DNA of 64,000 bases from Ruminococcus sp. FMBCY1 (GTDB lineage Bacteria > Bacillota > Clostridia > Oscillospirales > Acutalibacteraceae), in NCBI RefSeq assembly GCF_023921805.1, contig NZ_CP074197.1:248001-312000 (forward strand). Reading direction: 5' to 3'. A program made the position numbers and the translations under genes. The stretch's first letter is position 1, and the number at the start of each line of letters is the position of its first letter. Under the pieces are notes generated by a model, which was not told the DNA's origin, ran no database searches, and was given only the letters and a program-made list of their open reading frames with translations. Positions 35,093-43,409 of this stretch are shown here, piece after piece.

Positions 35093-36472
35093 TCAGTTCT
35101 CCGGAACATTCGGAAGACCGTCAAAGCCTTTCTGGAGTTCCTCGTCTGTCGGAATATAGTCGCTCATAAGACCGTCGTTAAACTTCTCATATGCAAGCAT
35201 ATCGAAGTAGCCTGTACCTGTAAGACCAAAGAGAATAGTTTTTTCTTCGCCTGTTTCTTTACATTTGAGAGCCTCATCAATTGCAACTCTGATTGCATGG
35301 CTGCTTTCCGGAGCAGGGAGAATACCCTCAACTCTTGCAAATTGTTCTGCGGCAGCAAATACAGATGTCTGCTCAACAGAAGTAGCCTCCATAAGACCAT
35401 CGTGGTAAAGCTGTGAAAGTGTGCTGCTCATACCGTGGTAACGAAGTCCGCCGGCATGGTTAGCGGACGGAATAAATCCGCTGCCGAGTGTGTACATCTT
35501 AGAGAGCGGGCAAACCTTGCCGGTATCGCAGAAGTCATATGCAAACTTACCTCTTGTCAAGCTTGGGCAAGATGCAGGTTCAACGGCAATAATTCTGTAA
35601 TCAGCCTCACCTCTTAATTTTTCGCCTACGAACGGAGATATAAGACCGCCAAGGTTAGAACCGCCGCCGGCACAACCGATAATGATGTCAGGCTTAACAT
35701 TGTATTTATCAAGAGCTTTTTTAGCCTCAAGACCGATAACCGACTGGTGAAGAAGTACCTGATTGAGCACACTGCCGAGTACATAACGGTATCCTTCTGT
35801 AGAAGTTGCAACTTCTACAGCCTCGGAAATTGCACAGCCAAGACTGCCTGTTGTGCCCGGGTGCTCCTTAAGAATTTTTCTGCCGACTGCAGTATCTGTA
35901 GACGGGGAAGGAGTAACACTTGCACCGTAAGTTCTCATAACTTCTCTTCTGAACGGCTTTTGTTCGTAAGATACTTTTACCATATATACCTTACAATCAA
36001 GACCGAAGTAAGAACAAGCCATTGAAAGGGCGGTACCCCACTGGCCTGCGCCTGTTTCTGTTGTAACGCCTTTAAGACCCTGCTTTTTAGCATAATAAGC
36101 CTGTGCAATGGCAGAGTTTAATTTATGACTGCCGCTTGTATTGTTACCCTCAAACTTATAGTAAATCTTAGCAGGAGTACCGAGAGCTTTTTCAAGGAAA
36201 TATGCTCTGATAAGCGGGGACGGACGGTACATTTTATAGAAATCCTGAATTTCCTGCGGAATATCTATGTATGCGTCTGTATCGTTAAGTTCCTGTGCTA
36301 CGAGTTCTTTACAGAAAACAGGATAAAGCTCCTCTGCTGTCATTGGTTTTAATGTAGCAGGGTTAAGAAGAGGAGCAGGCTTGTTTTTCATATCTGCACG
36401 AACATTATACCATTGAGTAGGTATTTCACTTTCGTCAAGATAAATTTTATATGGAATCTTTGTATTTTCCAT
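35093..36472 (-). CDS. TrpB2-type tryptophan synthase beta-like enzyme
   Basis: This pyridoxal-phosphate enzyme condenses indole with serine (or phosphoserine-like donors) to give tryptophan. At 459 residues it is longer than TrpB1 and has the TrpB2 N-terminal extension (YKIYLDESEIPTQWYNV). The start ATG 36470-36472 follows AGGAGG. The PLP lysine is in NNTSGSHKLNSA, the phosphate loop is GCAGGGSNLGG, and the substrate region is TETGAGQWGTA. No trpA or other trp gene is nearby, typical for TrpB2, which works alone and probably salvages indole. A T-box-sized leader is not visible upstream. Confidence 0.93.
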   Translation of the reverse strand: MENTKIPYKIYLDESEIPTQWYNVRADMKNKPAPLLNPATLKPMTAEELYPVFCKELVAQELNDTDAYIDIPQEIQDFYKMYRPSPLIRAYFLEKALGTPAKIYYKFEGNNTSGSHKLNSAIAQAYYAKKQGLKGVTTETGAGQWGTALSMACSYFGLDCKVYMVKVSYEQKPFRREVMRTYGASVTPSPSTDTAVGRKILKEHPGTTGSLGCAISEAVEVATSTEGYRYVLGSVLNQVLLHQSVIGLEAKKALDKYNVKPDIIIGCAGGGSNLGGLISPFVGEKLRGEADYRIIAVEPASCPSLTRGKFAYDFCDTGKVCPLSKMYTLGSGFIPSANHAGGLRYHGMSSTLSQLYHDGLMEATSVEQTSVFAAAEQFARVEGILPAPESSHAIRVAIDEALKCKETGEEKTILFGLTGTGYFDMLAYEKFNDGLMSDYIPTDEELQKGFDGLPNVPEN

Positions 36473-36581
36473 TGGTTTCAGCCTCCTAAATATCAATATT
36501 TATAATATTATAACATATTATTTGCCTCTTGTCATCACTTTTTATAGAAAATATTATTTCATAACATAATTAAAATAATTT

Positions 36582-36621
36582 TTTACGGGTATTTTACAAA
36601 TAGGAGGTAAATAGCTTTACA
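36582..36621 (+). promoter_or_regulatory. Pho box upstream of pstS
   Basis: TTTACG (36582), TTTACA (36593) and TTTACA (36616) are spaced by 11 and 23 bp, roughly one or two helical turns, as in Firmicute PhoP/PhoB binding sites. A similar pair stands before the NptA gene. Confidence 0.65.
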
Positions 36622-36685
36622 AAAATTAACTAAACTAAGACCGTACTCAAAAGAAGTACGATAATTATTTGAGGAGATTATATTT

Positions 36686-37612
36686 ATGAAAAAAACAAGT
36701 ACAAAATTATTATCGGTATTAGCAGCAGGCGTAATTATGGTAAGTGCATTTGCAGGCTGCGGAGGCAATTCTTCATCAACAGCATCAGGCGACAACTCAA
36801 GCAATGCCGGTTCATCAAACACAAGTGCTTTTGATACAAGCAAATCACTTTCTGTTATTACAAGAGAGCAGGGCTCCGGTACTCGTGATGCTTTCGTAGA
36901 GCTTACAGGTGTTCTTGTTAAAGACGGCGACACAAAGACAGACACAACAAGAACCGACGCTGTTACAGTAAACGGCACAGAGGCTGTTATTACTAATGTA
37001 AAGGGTAATGACGCAGCAATCGGTTACATTTCACTCGGCTCACTTAACGACAGTGTTAAGGCTCTTAAGATTGAAGATGTTGACGCAACAGCAGAGAATG
37101 TAAAGTCAGGCGAATATAAAATCAGCCGTCCGTTCAACATTGCTTATAAGGGCGACTTAAGCGGTCTTGCTAAGGACTTTGTAGATTATATCTTAAGTTC
37201 AGACGGTCAGGCAGTAATTTCTAAAGAGGGTTATGTTCCAGTATCTGAAAATGCAGCATATGCAGGAACAAAGCCGGAGGGCAAAATTACAGTTGCAGGT
37301 TCTTCTTCGGTATCTCCTGTAATGGAAAAACTTATTGAGGCTTACAAGCAGATTAATACAAAGGCAGAAATCGAACTCCAGACATCAGACTCATCGGCAG
37401 GTATGCAGTCTGCACTTGAGGGTACTTGTGACATCGGTATGGCATCAAGAGAGCTTAAGGATACAGAAACAGCTCTTGCATCAACAACAATTGCAAAAGA
37501 CGGTATTGCGGTAATCGTAAATACAAACAATACTACAGAAAATCTCACAATGGATCAGGTAAAAGCTATCTACACAGGTGAAGCTAAGGTTTGGAGCGAT
37601 ATAACTAAATGA
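36686..37612 (+). CDS. pstS: Phosphate-binding lipoprotein PstS, circularly permuted
   Basis: PstS captures phosphate outside the cell for the PstCAB importer. It has 308 residues; the signal ends at the lipobox SAFAGC (Cys 26). The sequence blocks appear in swapped order compared with classical PstS. The usual second lobe comes first (SVITREQGSGTRDAF about residue 52, AAIGYISLGSL, SRPFNIAYKG, VDYILSSDGQAV). The usual N-terminal lobe follows (KITVAGSSSVSPVMEKL near 198, SDSSAGMQSALEGTCDIGMA, DGIAVIVN, VKAIYTGEAKVWSD). All phosphate-binding segments are kept. Similar permuted forms exist in Clostridia. It begins the pst operon and overlaps pstC by 4 bp. Confidence 0.93.
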   Translation: MKKTSTKLLSVLAAGVIMVSAFAGCGGNSSSTASGDNSSNAGSSNTSAFDTSKSLSVITREQGSGTRDAFVELTGVLVKDGDTKTDTTRTDAVTVNGTEAVITNVKGNDAAIGYISLGSLNDSVKALKIEDVDATAENVKSGEYKISRPFNIAYKGDLSGLAKDFVDYILSSDGQAVISKEGYVPVSENAAYAGTKPEGKITVAGSSSVSPVMEKLIEAYKQINTKAEIELQTSDSSAGMQSALEGTCDIGMASRELKDTETALASTTIAKDGIAVIVNTNNTTENLTMDQVKAIYTGEAKVWSDITK

Positions 37613-38478
37613 GATTAAGCAATATTAAAGAAAGGGCTATGCAGGGAGTTTTCTTCCTGACAGCCCTTGCCAGCATAGCGGCGGTTGTGCTTATTTGTAT
37701 TTTCCTTTTCTACAACGGTGTTCCGGCAATGGCAGAAATCGGATTTTTTAATTTTATAGGCGGCACAGAATGGGCACCGACAAATGTTCCTGCAAGCTAC
37801 GGAATATTTACAATGATTATCGGCAGTATCTATGTTACGGCAGGCGCTGTTGTAATCGGTGTGCCGATCGGAATTTTAACAGCGGTTTTCCTTGCTCGTT
37901 TTTGTCCGAAACCATTATATAAGGTTATAAAACCCGCAACAGAATTACTCGCAGGTATTCCGTCAATCGTTTACGGCTTTTTCGGACTTATGGTAATTGT
38001 ACCGTTTATCAGAGATAACTTTGGCGGCGACGGTACAAGTTTGCTTGCGGCGTCAATAGTGCTCGGAATTATGATTTTGCCTACAATTATAGGCGTTTCG
38101 GAGTCGGCAATTCGTGCGGTGCCCGAAAATTACTACGAGGGTGCATTGGCACTCGGCGCAACAAGAGAGAGAAGTGTGTTCAAAACAATGCTTCCTGCCG
38201 CAAAGTCGGGTATTCTCGCAGGTGTTGTGCTTGGCATAGGCAGAGCTATCGGCGAAACTATGGCGGTTATCCTGATTGCAGGCAACCAGGTGCAGATTCC
38301 TACATCACTTACGGACGGTGTAAGAACGCTTACAGCAAATATTGTACTTGAGATGGGTTACTCAACAGGACTTCACAGACAGGCACTTATAGCAACAGGT
38401 GTAGTTTTGTTTGTGTTCATATTAATTATTACACTTTCAATGCAGGCAATTAAGAGCAGGAGTGAAAAGAATGGCTGA
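37609..38478 (+). CDS. pstC: Phosphate ABC transporter permease PstC
   Basis: PstC is one of two membrane subunits of the high-affinity phosphate importer. It has 289 residues with six membrane helices. The signature loop that contacts the ATPase is EGALALGATRERSVFKTMLPAA, and the region GIPSIVYGFFGLMVIVPF is typical of PstC. Its ATG overlaps the pstS stop (ATGA) and its end overlaps the pstA start by 8 bp, so the operon is translationally coupled. Confidence 0.96.
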   Translation: MRLSNIKERAMQGVFFLTALASIAAVVLICIFLFYNGVPAMAEIGFFNFIGGTEWAPTNVPASYGIFTMIIGSIYVTAGAVVIGVPIGILTAVFLARFCPKPLYKVIKPATELLAGIPSIVYGFFGLMVIVPFIRDNFGGDGTSLLAASIVLGIMILPTIIGVSESAIRAVPENYYEGALALGATRERSVFKTMLPAAKSGILAGVVLGIGRAIGETMAVILIAGNQVQIPTSLTDGVRTLTANIVLEMGYSTGLHRQALIATGVVLFVFILIITLSMQAIKSRSEKNG

Positions 38479-39361
38479 TAACAATGAAATAAAGGCAATC
38501 AATAAAACAGGATTTGCCCAAAGATTAAGAGAATATAAAAGAAAGCCGCTCTCACTTGTTTTGTTTATATTGGTTGTACTTGCAGCGGCAATATCAGTGC
38601 TTGCTCTGGTATTTTTAATTGTGTATATTCTTGTAATGGGTGTTCCGCATATTACACCGGAGCTGTTTGCATGGGAATATAACAGTGATAATGTATCCTG
38701 TATGCCTGCAATTATCAATACTGTTGTGGTAACTTTGCTTACCTTGATAATTGCCGTACCGTTTGGCGTAGGTGCTGCGATTTACCTTGCGGAATATGCA
38801 AAAAGGGGCAACAAGTTTGTAAAACTTATCAGAACTATGGCAGAAACTCTTTCAGGTATTCCGTCGATTGTTTACGGTCTGTTCGGTATGTTATTCTTTG
38901 TAACTACTTTGCAGTGGCGACTTTCATTGCTTGCAGGTTCTTTTACACTTGCAATTATGGTATTACCGACAATTATGAGAACTACAGAGGAAGCTTTGCT
39001 TTCTGTTCCCGACTCGTACCGAGAGGGCAGTTACGGACTTGGCGCAGGCAAGCTGAGAACAATTATAAGAATAATTCTTCCGAGTGCAATGCCGGGTATT
39101 CTTGCAGGTATAATTCTTGCAGTCGGCAGAATAGTCGGAGAAACTGCGGCTCTTTTATATACATCGGGTTCGGCATCGGGTCTTGCAAAAGGTCTTATGT
39201 CTTCGGGCAGAACGCTTGCTATTCATATGTATGTACTTGCAAACGAGGGATTGCATACAGATCAGGCTTGGGCAACAGCGGTTGTATTGCTTGTGCTTGT
39301 ACTTTTAATAAATACGCTTTCGGCATTTATCGCCAAAAAGCTTACAAGTAAAAATAAGTAA
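38471..39361 (+). CDS. pstA: Phosphate ABC transporter permease PstA
   Basis: This is the second membrane subunit of the phosphate importer, 296 residues from ATG 38471, which has AGGAG eight bases upstream; a GTG at 38462 in the same frame is less likely. Six helices are visible, with the ATPase-coupling loop EGSYGLGAGKLRTIIRIILPSA and the conserved GIPSIVYGLFGMLFFVT. A 17-bp gap with GGAAGG leads to pstB. Confidence 0.96.
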   Translation: MADNNEIKAINKTGFAQRLREYKRKPLSLVLFILVVLAAAISVLALVFLIVYILVMGVPHITPELFAWEYNSDNVSCMPAIINTVVVTLLTLIIAVPFGVGAAIYLAEYAKRGNKFVKLIRTMAETLSGIPSIVYGLFGMLFFVTTLQWRLSLLAGSFTLAIMVLPTIMRTTEEALLSVPDSYREGSYGLGAGKLRTIIRIILPSAMPGILAGIILAVGRIVGETAALLYTSGSASGLAKGLMSSGRTLAIHMYVLANEGLHTDQAWATAVVLLVLVLLINTLSAFIAKKLTSKNK

Positions 39362-39378
39362 GAGTGGAAGGAAAATAA

Positions 39379-40131
39379 ATGGATAAGTTTACAATTAAGG
39401 ATATGAACCTGTATTACGGCAAATTTCACGCATTAAAGTCTGTAAACTTTAATATGGAGGCAAACCGTATTACAGCTTTTATCGGCCCGTCGGGCTGCGG
39501 TAAATCAACGCTCCTGAAGTCACTTAACAGAATGAATGATTTGGTTGAGGGTTGTAAAATTACAGGTGATATCCGTCTTGATAACGAGGATATTTACGGC
39601 AAAAATATGGATGTAAATGTTCTCAGAAAAAGAGTGGGTATGGTTTTTCAAAAAGCAAATCCGTTTCCTATGAGCGTGTATGATAACATAGCTTTCGGTC
39701 CGAGAACACACGGTATAAGAAGCAGAAGAGAGCTTGACGAAATCGTAGAGCAGTCTTTGAAAGATGCCGCTATCTGGGATGAACTTAAGGACAGACTTAA
39801 AAAGAGCGCACTCGGTCTTTCGGGCGGTCAGCAGCAGCGTCTTTGCATTGCAAGAGCGCTTGCGGTAAAGCCTGAAGTTTTACTTATGGACGAGGCAACA
39901 TCTGCACTTGACCCTATTTCCACAGGTAAAATCGAGGAACTTTGTATGAAGCTTAAAGATAAATATACCATTATTATGGTTACACATAATATGCAGCAGG
40001 CAATGAGAATTGCTGATAATACGGCATTCTTCCTGCTTGGCGAAATGATTGAATGCACTGATACGGCTACCTTGTTTTCTACTCCAAAGGATAAGCGTAC
40101 AGAGGAATACATTACAGGAAGGTTCGGCTAA
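39379..40131 (+). CDS. pstB: Phosphate ABC transporter ATPase PstB
   Basis: This is the ATPase subunit of the phosphate importer. It has 250 residues. Walker A is GPSGCGKST, the PstB-typical segment [11 protein letters not shown] follows, the signature is [15 protein letters not shown], Walker B is [13 protein letters not shown] and the H-loop is VTHNMQQA. The TAATG overlap ties its stop to the phoU start. Confidence 0.97.
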   Translation: MDKFTIKDMNLYYGKFHALKSVNFNMEANRITAFIGPSGCGKSTLLKSLNRMNDLVEGCKITGDIRLDNEDIYGKNMDVNVLRKRVGMVFQKANPFPMSVYDNIAFGPRTHGIRSRRELDEIVEQSLKDAAIWDELKDRLKKSALGLSGGQQQRLCIARALAVKPEVLLMDEATSALDPISTGKIEELCMKLKDKYTIIMVTHNMQQAMRIADNTAFFLLGEMIECTDTATLFSTPKDKRTEEYITGRFG

Positions 40132-40772
40132 TGAGAGAGTATTTTGATTTGGAATTAAAAGCACTTAACGATAAACTCATTGAAATGGGCGCTTTGGTTG
40201 AAGGTGCAATAAAAAATACGATAACCATTATTACAAACGGTGAATACGATAAACTTGAAACATCAAGAATTATTGAAGAAAAAATCAATACGATGGAGAG
40301 AGAAATACAAAACTATTGTTTAAATCTCCTCCTTTTACAGTCGCCTGTTGCAGGTGACTTAAGAACGGTATCTGCGGCTCTTAAGATGATTACCGACCTT
40401 GAAAGAATCGGCGATCAGGCTATTGACATTGCGGAAATGTCAACTTATTTGAAAGACTGCGAAAATATTTATTCAATGACTCATCTTTCTGAAATGGCAG
40501 AGCGTTCTTCAAATATGGTAACAACGGCTATTGACGCTTTTGTTAAAAAAGACTTGAAACTTGCAAAGACCGTAGCTACTATGGACGACGCAATTGATGA
40601 CCTTTTCAATAAGGTAAAACAAGAGGTTATCGATATTATAAACGCAAACAAAGAACTTGATCAGCAGGCTATAGATGTTTTGCTTATTGCAAAGTATTTT
40701 GAAAAAATCGGCGACCACGCAGAGAACATCGGTGAATGGGTTGTGTTTTCAATTACAGGAAAGACAGTATAA
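40131..40772 (+). CDS. phoU: Phosphate signalling protein PhoU
   Basis: PhoU links the Pst importer to the PhoR-type kinase and dampens the response when phosphate is plentiful. It has 213 residues forming two repeated three-helix bundles. Each carries a metal-binding acidic pattern: TDLERIGDQAIDIAEM in the first half and KYFEKIGDHAENIGEWV in the second. It is the last gene of the pst operon. A separate promoter then drives the adjacent two-component genes. Confidence 0.97.
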   Translation: MREYFDLELKALNDKLIEMGALVEGAIKNTITIITNGEYDKLETSRIIEEKINTMEREIQNYCLNLLLLQSPVAGDLRTVSAALKMITDLERIGDQAIDIAEMSTYLKDCENIYSMTHLSEMAERSSNMVTTAIDAFVKKDLKLAKTVATMDDAIDDLFNKVKQEVIDIINANKELDQQAIDVLLIAKYFEKIGDHAENIGEWVVFSITGKTV

Positions 40773-40788
40773 CCTTTGATGATTTTTG

Positions 40789-40816
40789 TTGCAAATCAAG
40801 ACTATTGTGATATAAT
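40789..40816 (+). promoter_or_regulatory. Promoter of the phosphate two-component genes
   Basis: TTGCAA (40789-40794) and TATAAT (40811-40816) are 16 bp apart, about 55 bp before the response-regulator start. Confidence 0.6.
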
Positions 40817-40872
40817 TAGGTTTAAGGCGGAAGTATGTCTGCCTTAAATCTATATCGGGGAGTTAGAATTAT

Positions 40873-41544
40873 ATGTTAATTTATATTGTAGAAGACGATA
40901 CAGACATCAGGGAGCTTGAAACCTACGCACTGAAAAACAGCGGTTATGAGGTTAAAAGCTTTGGAGAAAGCAAGAGTTTTTTTAAAGCGTGTGCGGAAAT
41001 AAAGCCGCAGCTTGTTATTCTTGATGTAATGCTTCCCGATTTTGACGGATTGTCTGTACTTGAAAAATTAAGAAAAGACAAGTCTACAAAAAATATTCCG
41101 GTTATTCTTGTTACCGCAAAGTCAAGTGAGATGGATAAGGTAAAAGGACTTGATATGGGTGCCGACGATTACCTTACAAAGCCGTTCTCCGTACTTGAAC
41201 TTATTTCAAGAGTAAGGGCAATTTTAAGACGCTGTACGGTAGAAGAAAAGCCCGAAACCGTGGAACTTGGCGGAATTGTTCTTGACGATTCAAAGCATAT
41301 TGTAACTTCAAACGGAGAACAGTGCAGCCTTACATATAAGGAGTACGAATTGCTAAAATACCTGCTTAACAATAAAGGTATGGCGCTCACAAGAGAGAAC
41401 ATTATCATTAATGTTTGGGGTTACGATTTCGAGGGAGAGAGCCGTACGGTTGATATGCACATTACAACTCTAAGACAAAAACTCGGAGAATGCGGCAATC
41501 TTATTAAAACCGTGCGTAATGTAGGATACAAGGCAGGAGAATGA
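40873..41544 (+). CDS. Phosphate-type response regulator (PhoB/PhoP-like)
   Basis: This OmpR-family regulator has 223 residues. The receiver domain has EDD at residues 6-8, phosphoacceptor Asp 51 (VILDVMLPD) and TKPFSVLELISRV. The winged-helix domain (about 125-222) has LTYKEYELLKYLLNNKG and RTVDMHITTLRQKLG. Position directly after phoU and before a PAS-containing kinase supports a PhoB/PhoP role. The TTTACA repeats upstream of pstS and the NptA gene are its likely binding sites. The kinase starts 3 bp after its stop. Confidence 0.92.
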   Translation: MLIYIVEDDTDIRELETYALKNSGYEVKSFGESKSFFKACAEIKPQLVILDVMLPDFDGLSVLEKLRKDKSTKNIPVILVTAKSSEMDKVKGLDMGADDYLTKPFSVLELISRVRAILRRCTVEEKPETVELGGIVLDDSKHIVTSNGEQCSLTYKEYELLKYLLNNKGMALTRENIIINVWGYDFEGESRTVDMHITTLRQKLGECGNLIKTVRNVGYKAGE

Positions 41545-41547
41545 TAA

Positions 41548-43218
41548 ATGAAACTAAGAAAAATTCTTTTAAAAAGATTTATAATCACCGCTGGTGTATC
41601 CATTCTTTTGACGGCTGTTTTTTCAACAGCCGCTTTCTGGTTTATTTTTTCTTCTTCGGAAAAAACAACATTAAAAGATTATGCAAATATAGCCGCAAAT
41701 CTTTATAATAAAAACAGCAGCTATGAATTGCTGCACGATTTAAGTTCATCACGAATAAGAGTTACATTGCTCGACGGCAACGGAAATGTTCTTTTGGAAA
41801 GCGATGACGGCGTTGATGTTACAAAAATGGGAAATCACTCCAATCGTCCCGAATTTATAAATGCAATGAAAAACGGATACGGCGATGACAGCAGAAAATC
41901 AGAAACACTCGGCAATGTTACATATTATTATGCTGTAAAAACTTCAAACGGAAATGTTTTGCGATTGTCTGAAACTATGGAAAACGGCTACTCCATTTTT
42001 ATGCACCTTGTTCCGATTTTGTTTGCCGTAATAATTATTGTATTTATTCTTTGCTGTGTGCTTTCAAAAAGGTCAACGAAAAAAATTATTGCGCCTATAG
42101 AAAATTTCGAAAGCAATGTTGACGGCAATCAATATGAAGAATTAAGTTCAATTTCCCGCACCATTTCAAGTCAGCAAAAGCAGATTAACAAGCAGGTTTC
42201 ACGCTTACAGCTTGAAAAAGACAGAATAGACACGCTTATTCAAAATATGTCCGAGGGCTTTATAATGCTTGATATGGATAAGAATATGCTTATGTGTAAT
42301 CATTCCGCTTCAAAATATCTCGGCACGGATTCAGAGGGCACTGTTGGCGAAAGTCTTATTTCATTTTCACGCAATGAGGTTTTGTGCGAATGTGTTGACA
42401 AGGCTTTCAGCGGTGAACGCAGCAGCAATGAAGGCAATATAAACGGCAGAGTATTGCAGATAATTGCAAGTCCGGTGTATTCCAACAGCGAACAAAAAGG
42501 TGTAATCTGTCTTATAATTGATATTTCGGCTAAACGAAAAGCCGAAAAAATGAGGCGTGAATTTACCGCAAATGTTACACACGAGTTAAAAACTCCGCTC
42601 ACTTCAATTTCGGGTTATGCGGAAATTATAGAAAGCGGAATTGTTGCACCGGAAGATATTGAAAGATTTGCCGGAAAAATTCATAAAGAATCAGGCAGAC
42701 TGCTTTCTTTGATTGGCGATATTATAGAGCTTTCCGAACTTGACGAAAACACAAGACCCGTAAATTACGATAAGGTCGATTTGTCGGGACTTTCAAGAGA
42801 AGTAGCGGAAGATTTACATACAAATGCAAATAAACACGAGGTTGTCATTAAAGTTAATGCGGAAGATAAAATTTTAATAAACGGCAATCGTAACCAACTT
42901 TATGAACTTGTTTATAACCTTTGTGACAATGCGATAAGATATAACCGCAAGGGCGGAAATGTTACCGTTACTGTTAAAAAAGAGGACGAAAACGCCGTTC
43001 TCAGTGTTGCGGATACGGGAATCGGTATTCCGTTAAAACATCAAAAACGAGTTTTTGAGCGCTTTTACAGAGTTGACAAAAGCCGTTCTAAAGAAACCGG
43101 CGGCACAGGTCTTGGACTTGCAATTGTAAAACATATTGCCGAAAGACATGACGGTACTATTACATTAAAGAGTAATGAAAACGGTACGGTATTTACATTT
43201 AAAGTAAAAGCATTGTAA
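41548..43218 (+). CDS. Phosphate-type sensor histidine kinase (PhoR-like)
   Basis: This 556-residue membrane kinase pairs with the preceding regulator. The membrane segments lie at about residues 10-33 and 150-173, with a sensor domain between them. A HAMP-like linker and coiled region lead to a PAS domain (about 225-330; FIMLDMDKNMLMCNHSASKYLG). The phosphoacceptor helix is VTHELKTPLTSISGYAE with His 345. The ATPase has LVYNLCDNAIRYN, VADTGIGIP and GGTGLGLAIVKHI. This PAS-HisKA-HATPase arrangement after pst-phoU is characteristic of Gram-positive PhoR. PhoU is the expected partner, acting through the PAS region. Confidence 0.92.
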   Translation: MKLRKILLKRFIITAGVSILLTAVFSTAAFWFIFSSSEKTTLKDYANIAANLYNKNSSYELLHDLSSSRIRVTLLDGNGNVLLESDDGVDVTKMGNHSNRPEFINAMKNGYGDDSRKSETLGNVTYYYAVKTSNGNVLRLSETMENGYSIFMHLVPILFAVIIIVFILCCVLSKRSTKKIIAPIENFESNVDGNQYEELSSISRTISSQQKQINKQVSRLQLEKDRIDTLIQNMSEGFIMLDMDKNMLMCNHSASKYLGTDSEGTVGESLISFSRNEVLCECVDKAFSGERSSNEGNINGRVLQIIASPVYSNSEQKGVICLIIDISAKRKAEKMRREFTANVTHELKTPLTSISGYAEIIESGIVAPEDIERFAGKIHKESGRLLSLIGDIIELSELDENTRPVNYDKVDLSGLSREVAEDLHTNANKHEVVIKVNAEDKILINGNRNQLYELVYNLCDNAIRYNRKGGNVTVTVKKEDENAVLSVADTGIGIPLKHQKRVFERFYRVDKSRSKETGGTGLGLAIVKHIAERHDGTITLKSNENGTVFTFKVKAL

Positions 43219-43271
43219 AAATTATAAAATGTACTTTTAGCAAAATTAAATATTAATATTTAATATTACGG

Positions 43272-43309
43272 CTGCGTCTTGTTTAAGTCTTACTTATAAA
43301 CAGGCGCAG
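43272..43309 (+). terminator. Weak terminator-like hairpin after the phosphate kinase
   Basis: CTGCGTCTTGTTTA can pair imperfectly with TAAACAGGCGCAG, followed by a TTGTTGTTG tail. Confidence 0.45.
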
Positions 43310-43328
43310 TTGTTGTTGTGTAAAAAAC

Positions 43329-43345
43329 TTTACATAGATTTTACA
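43329..43345 (+). promoter_or_regulatory. Pho box upstream of the NptA-type symporter gene
   Basis: Two TTTACA hexamers (43329-43334 and 43340-43345) begin exactly 11 bp apart, the same spacing as before pstS. This suggests control by the neighbouring phosphate regulator. Confidence 0.65.
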
Positions 43346-43409
43346 AATGCAAAATAAAACTTTGACTTAATACTAATATCATTACAAAGGAAAAGGAGAG
43401 TTTAGGGAT

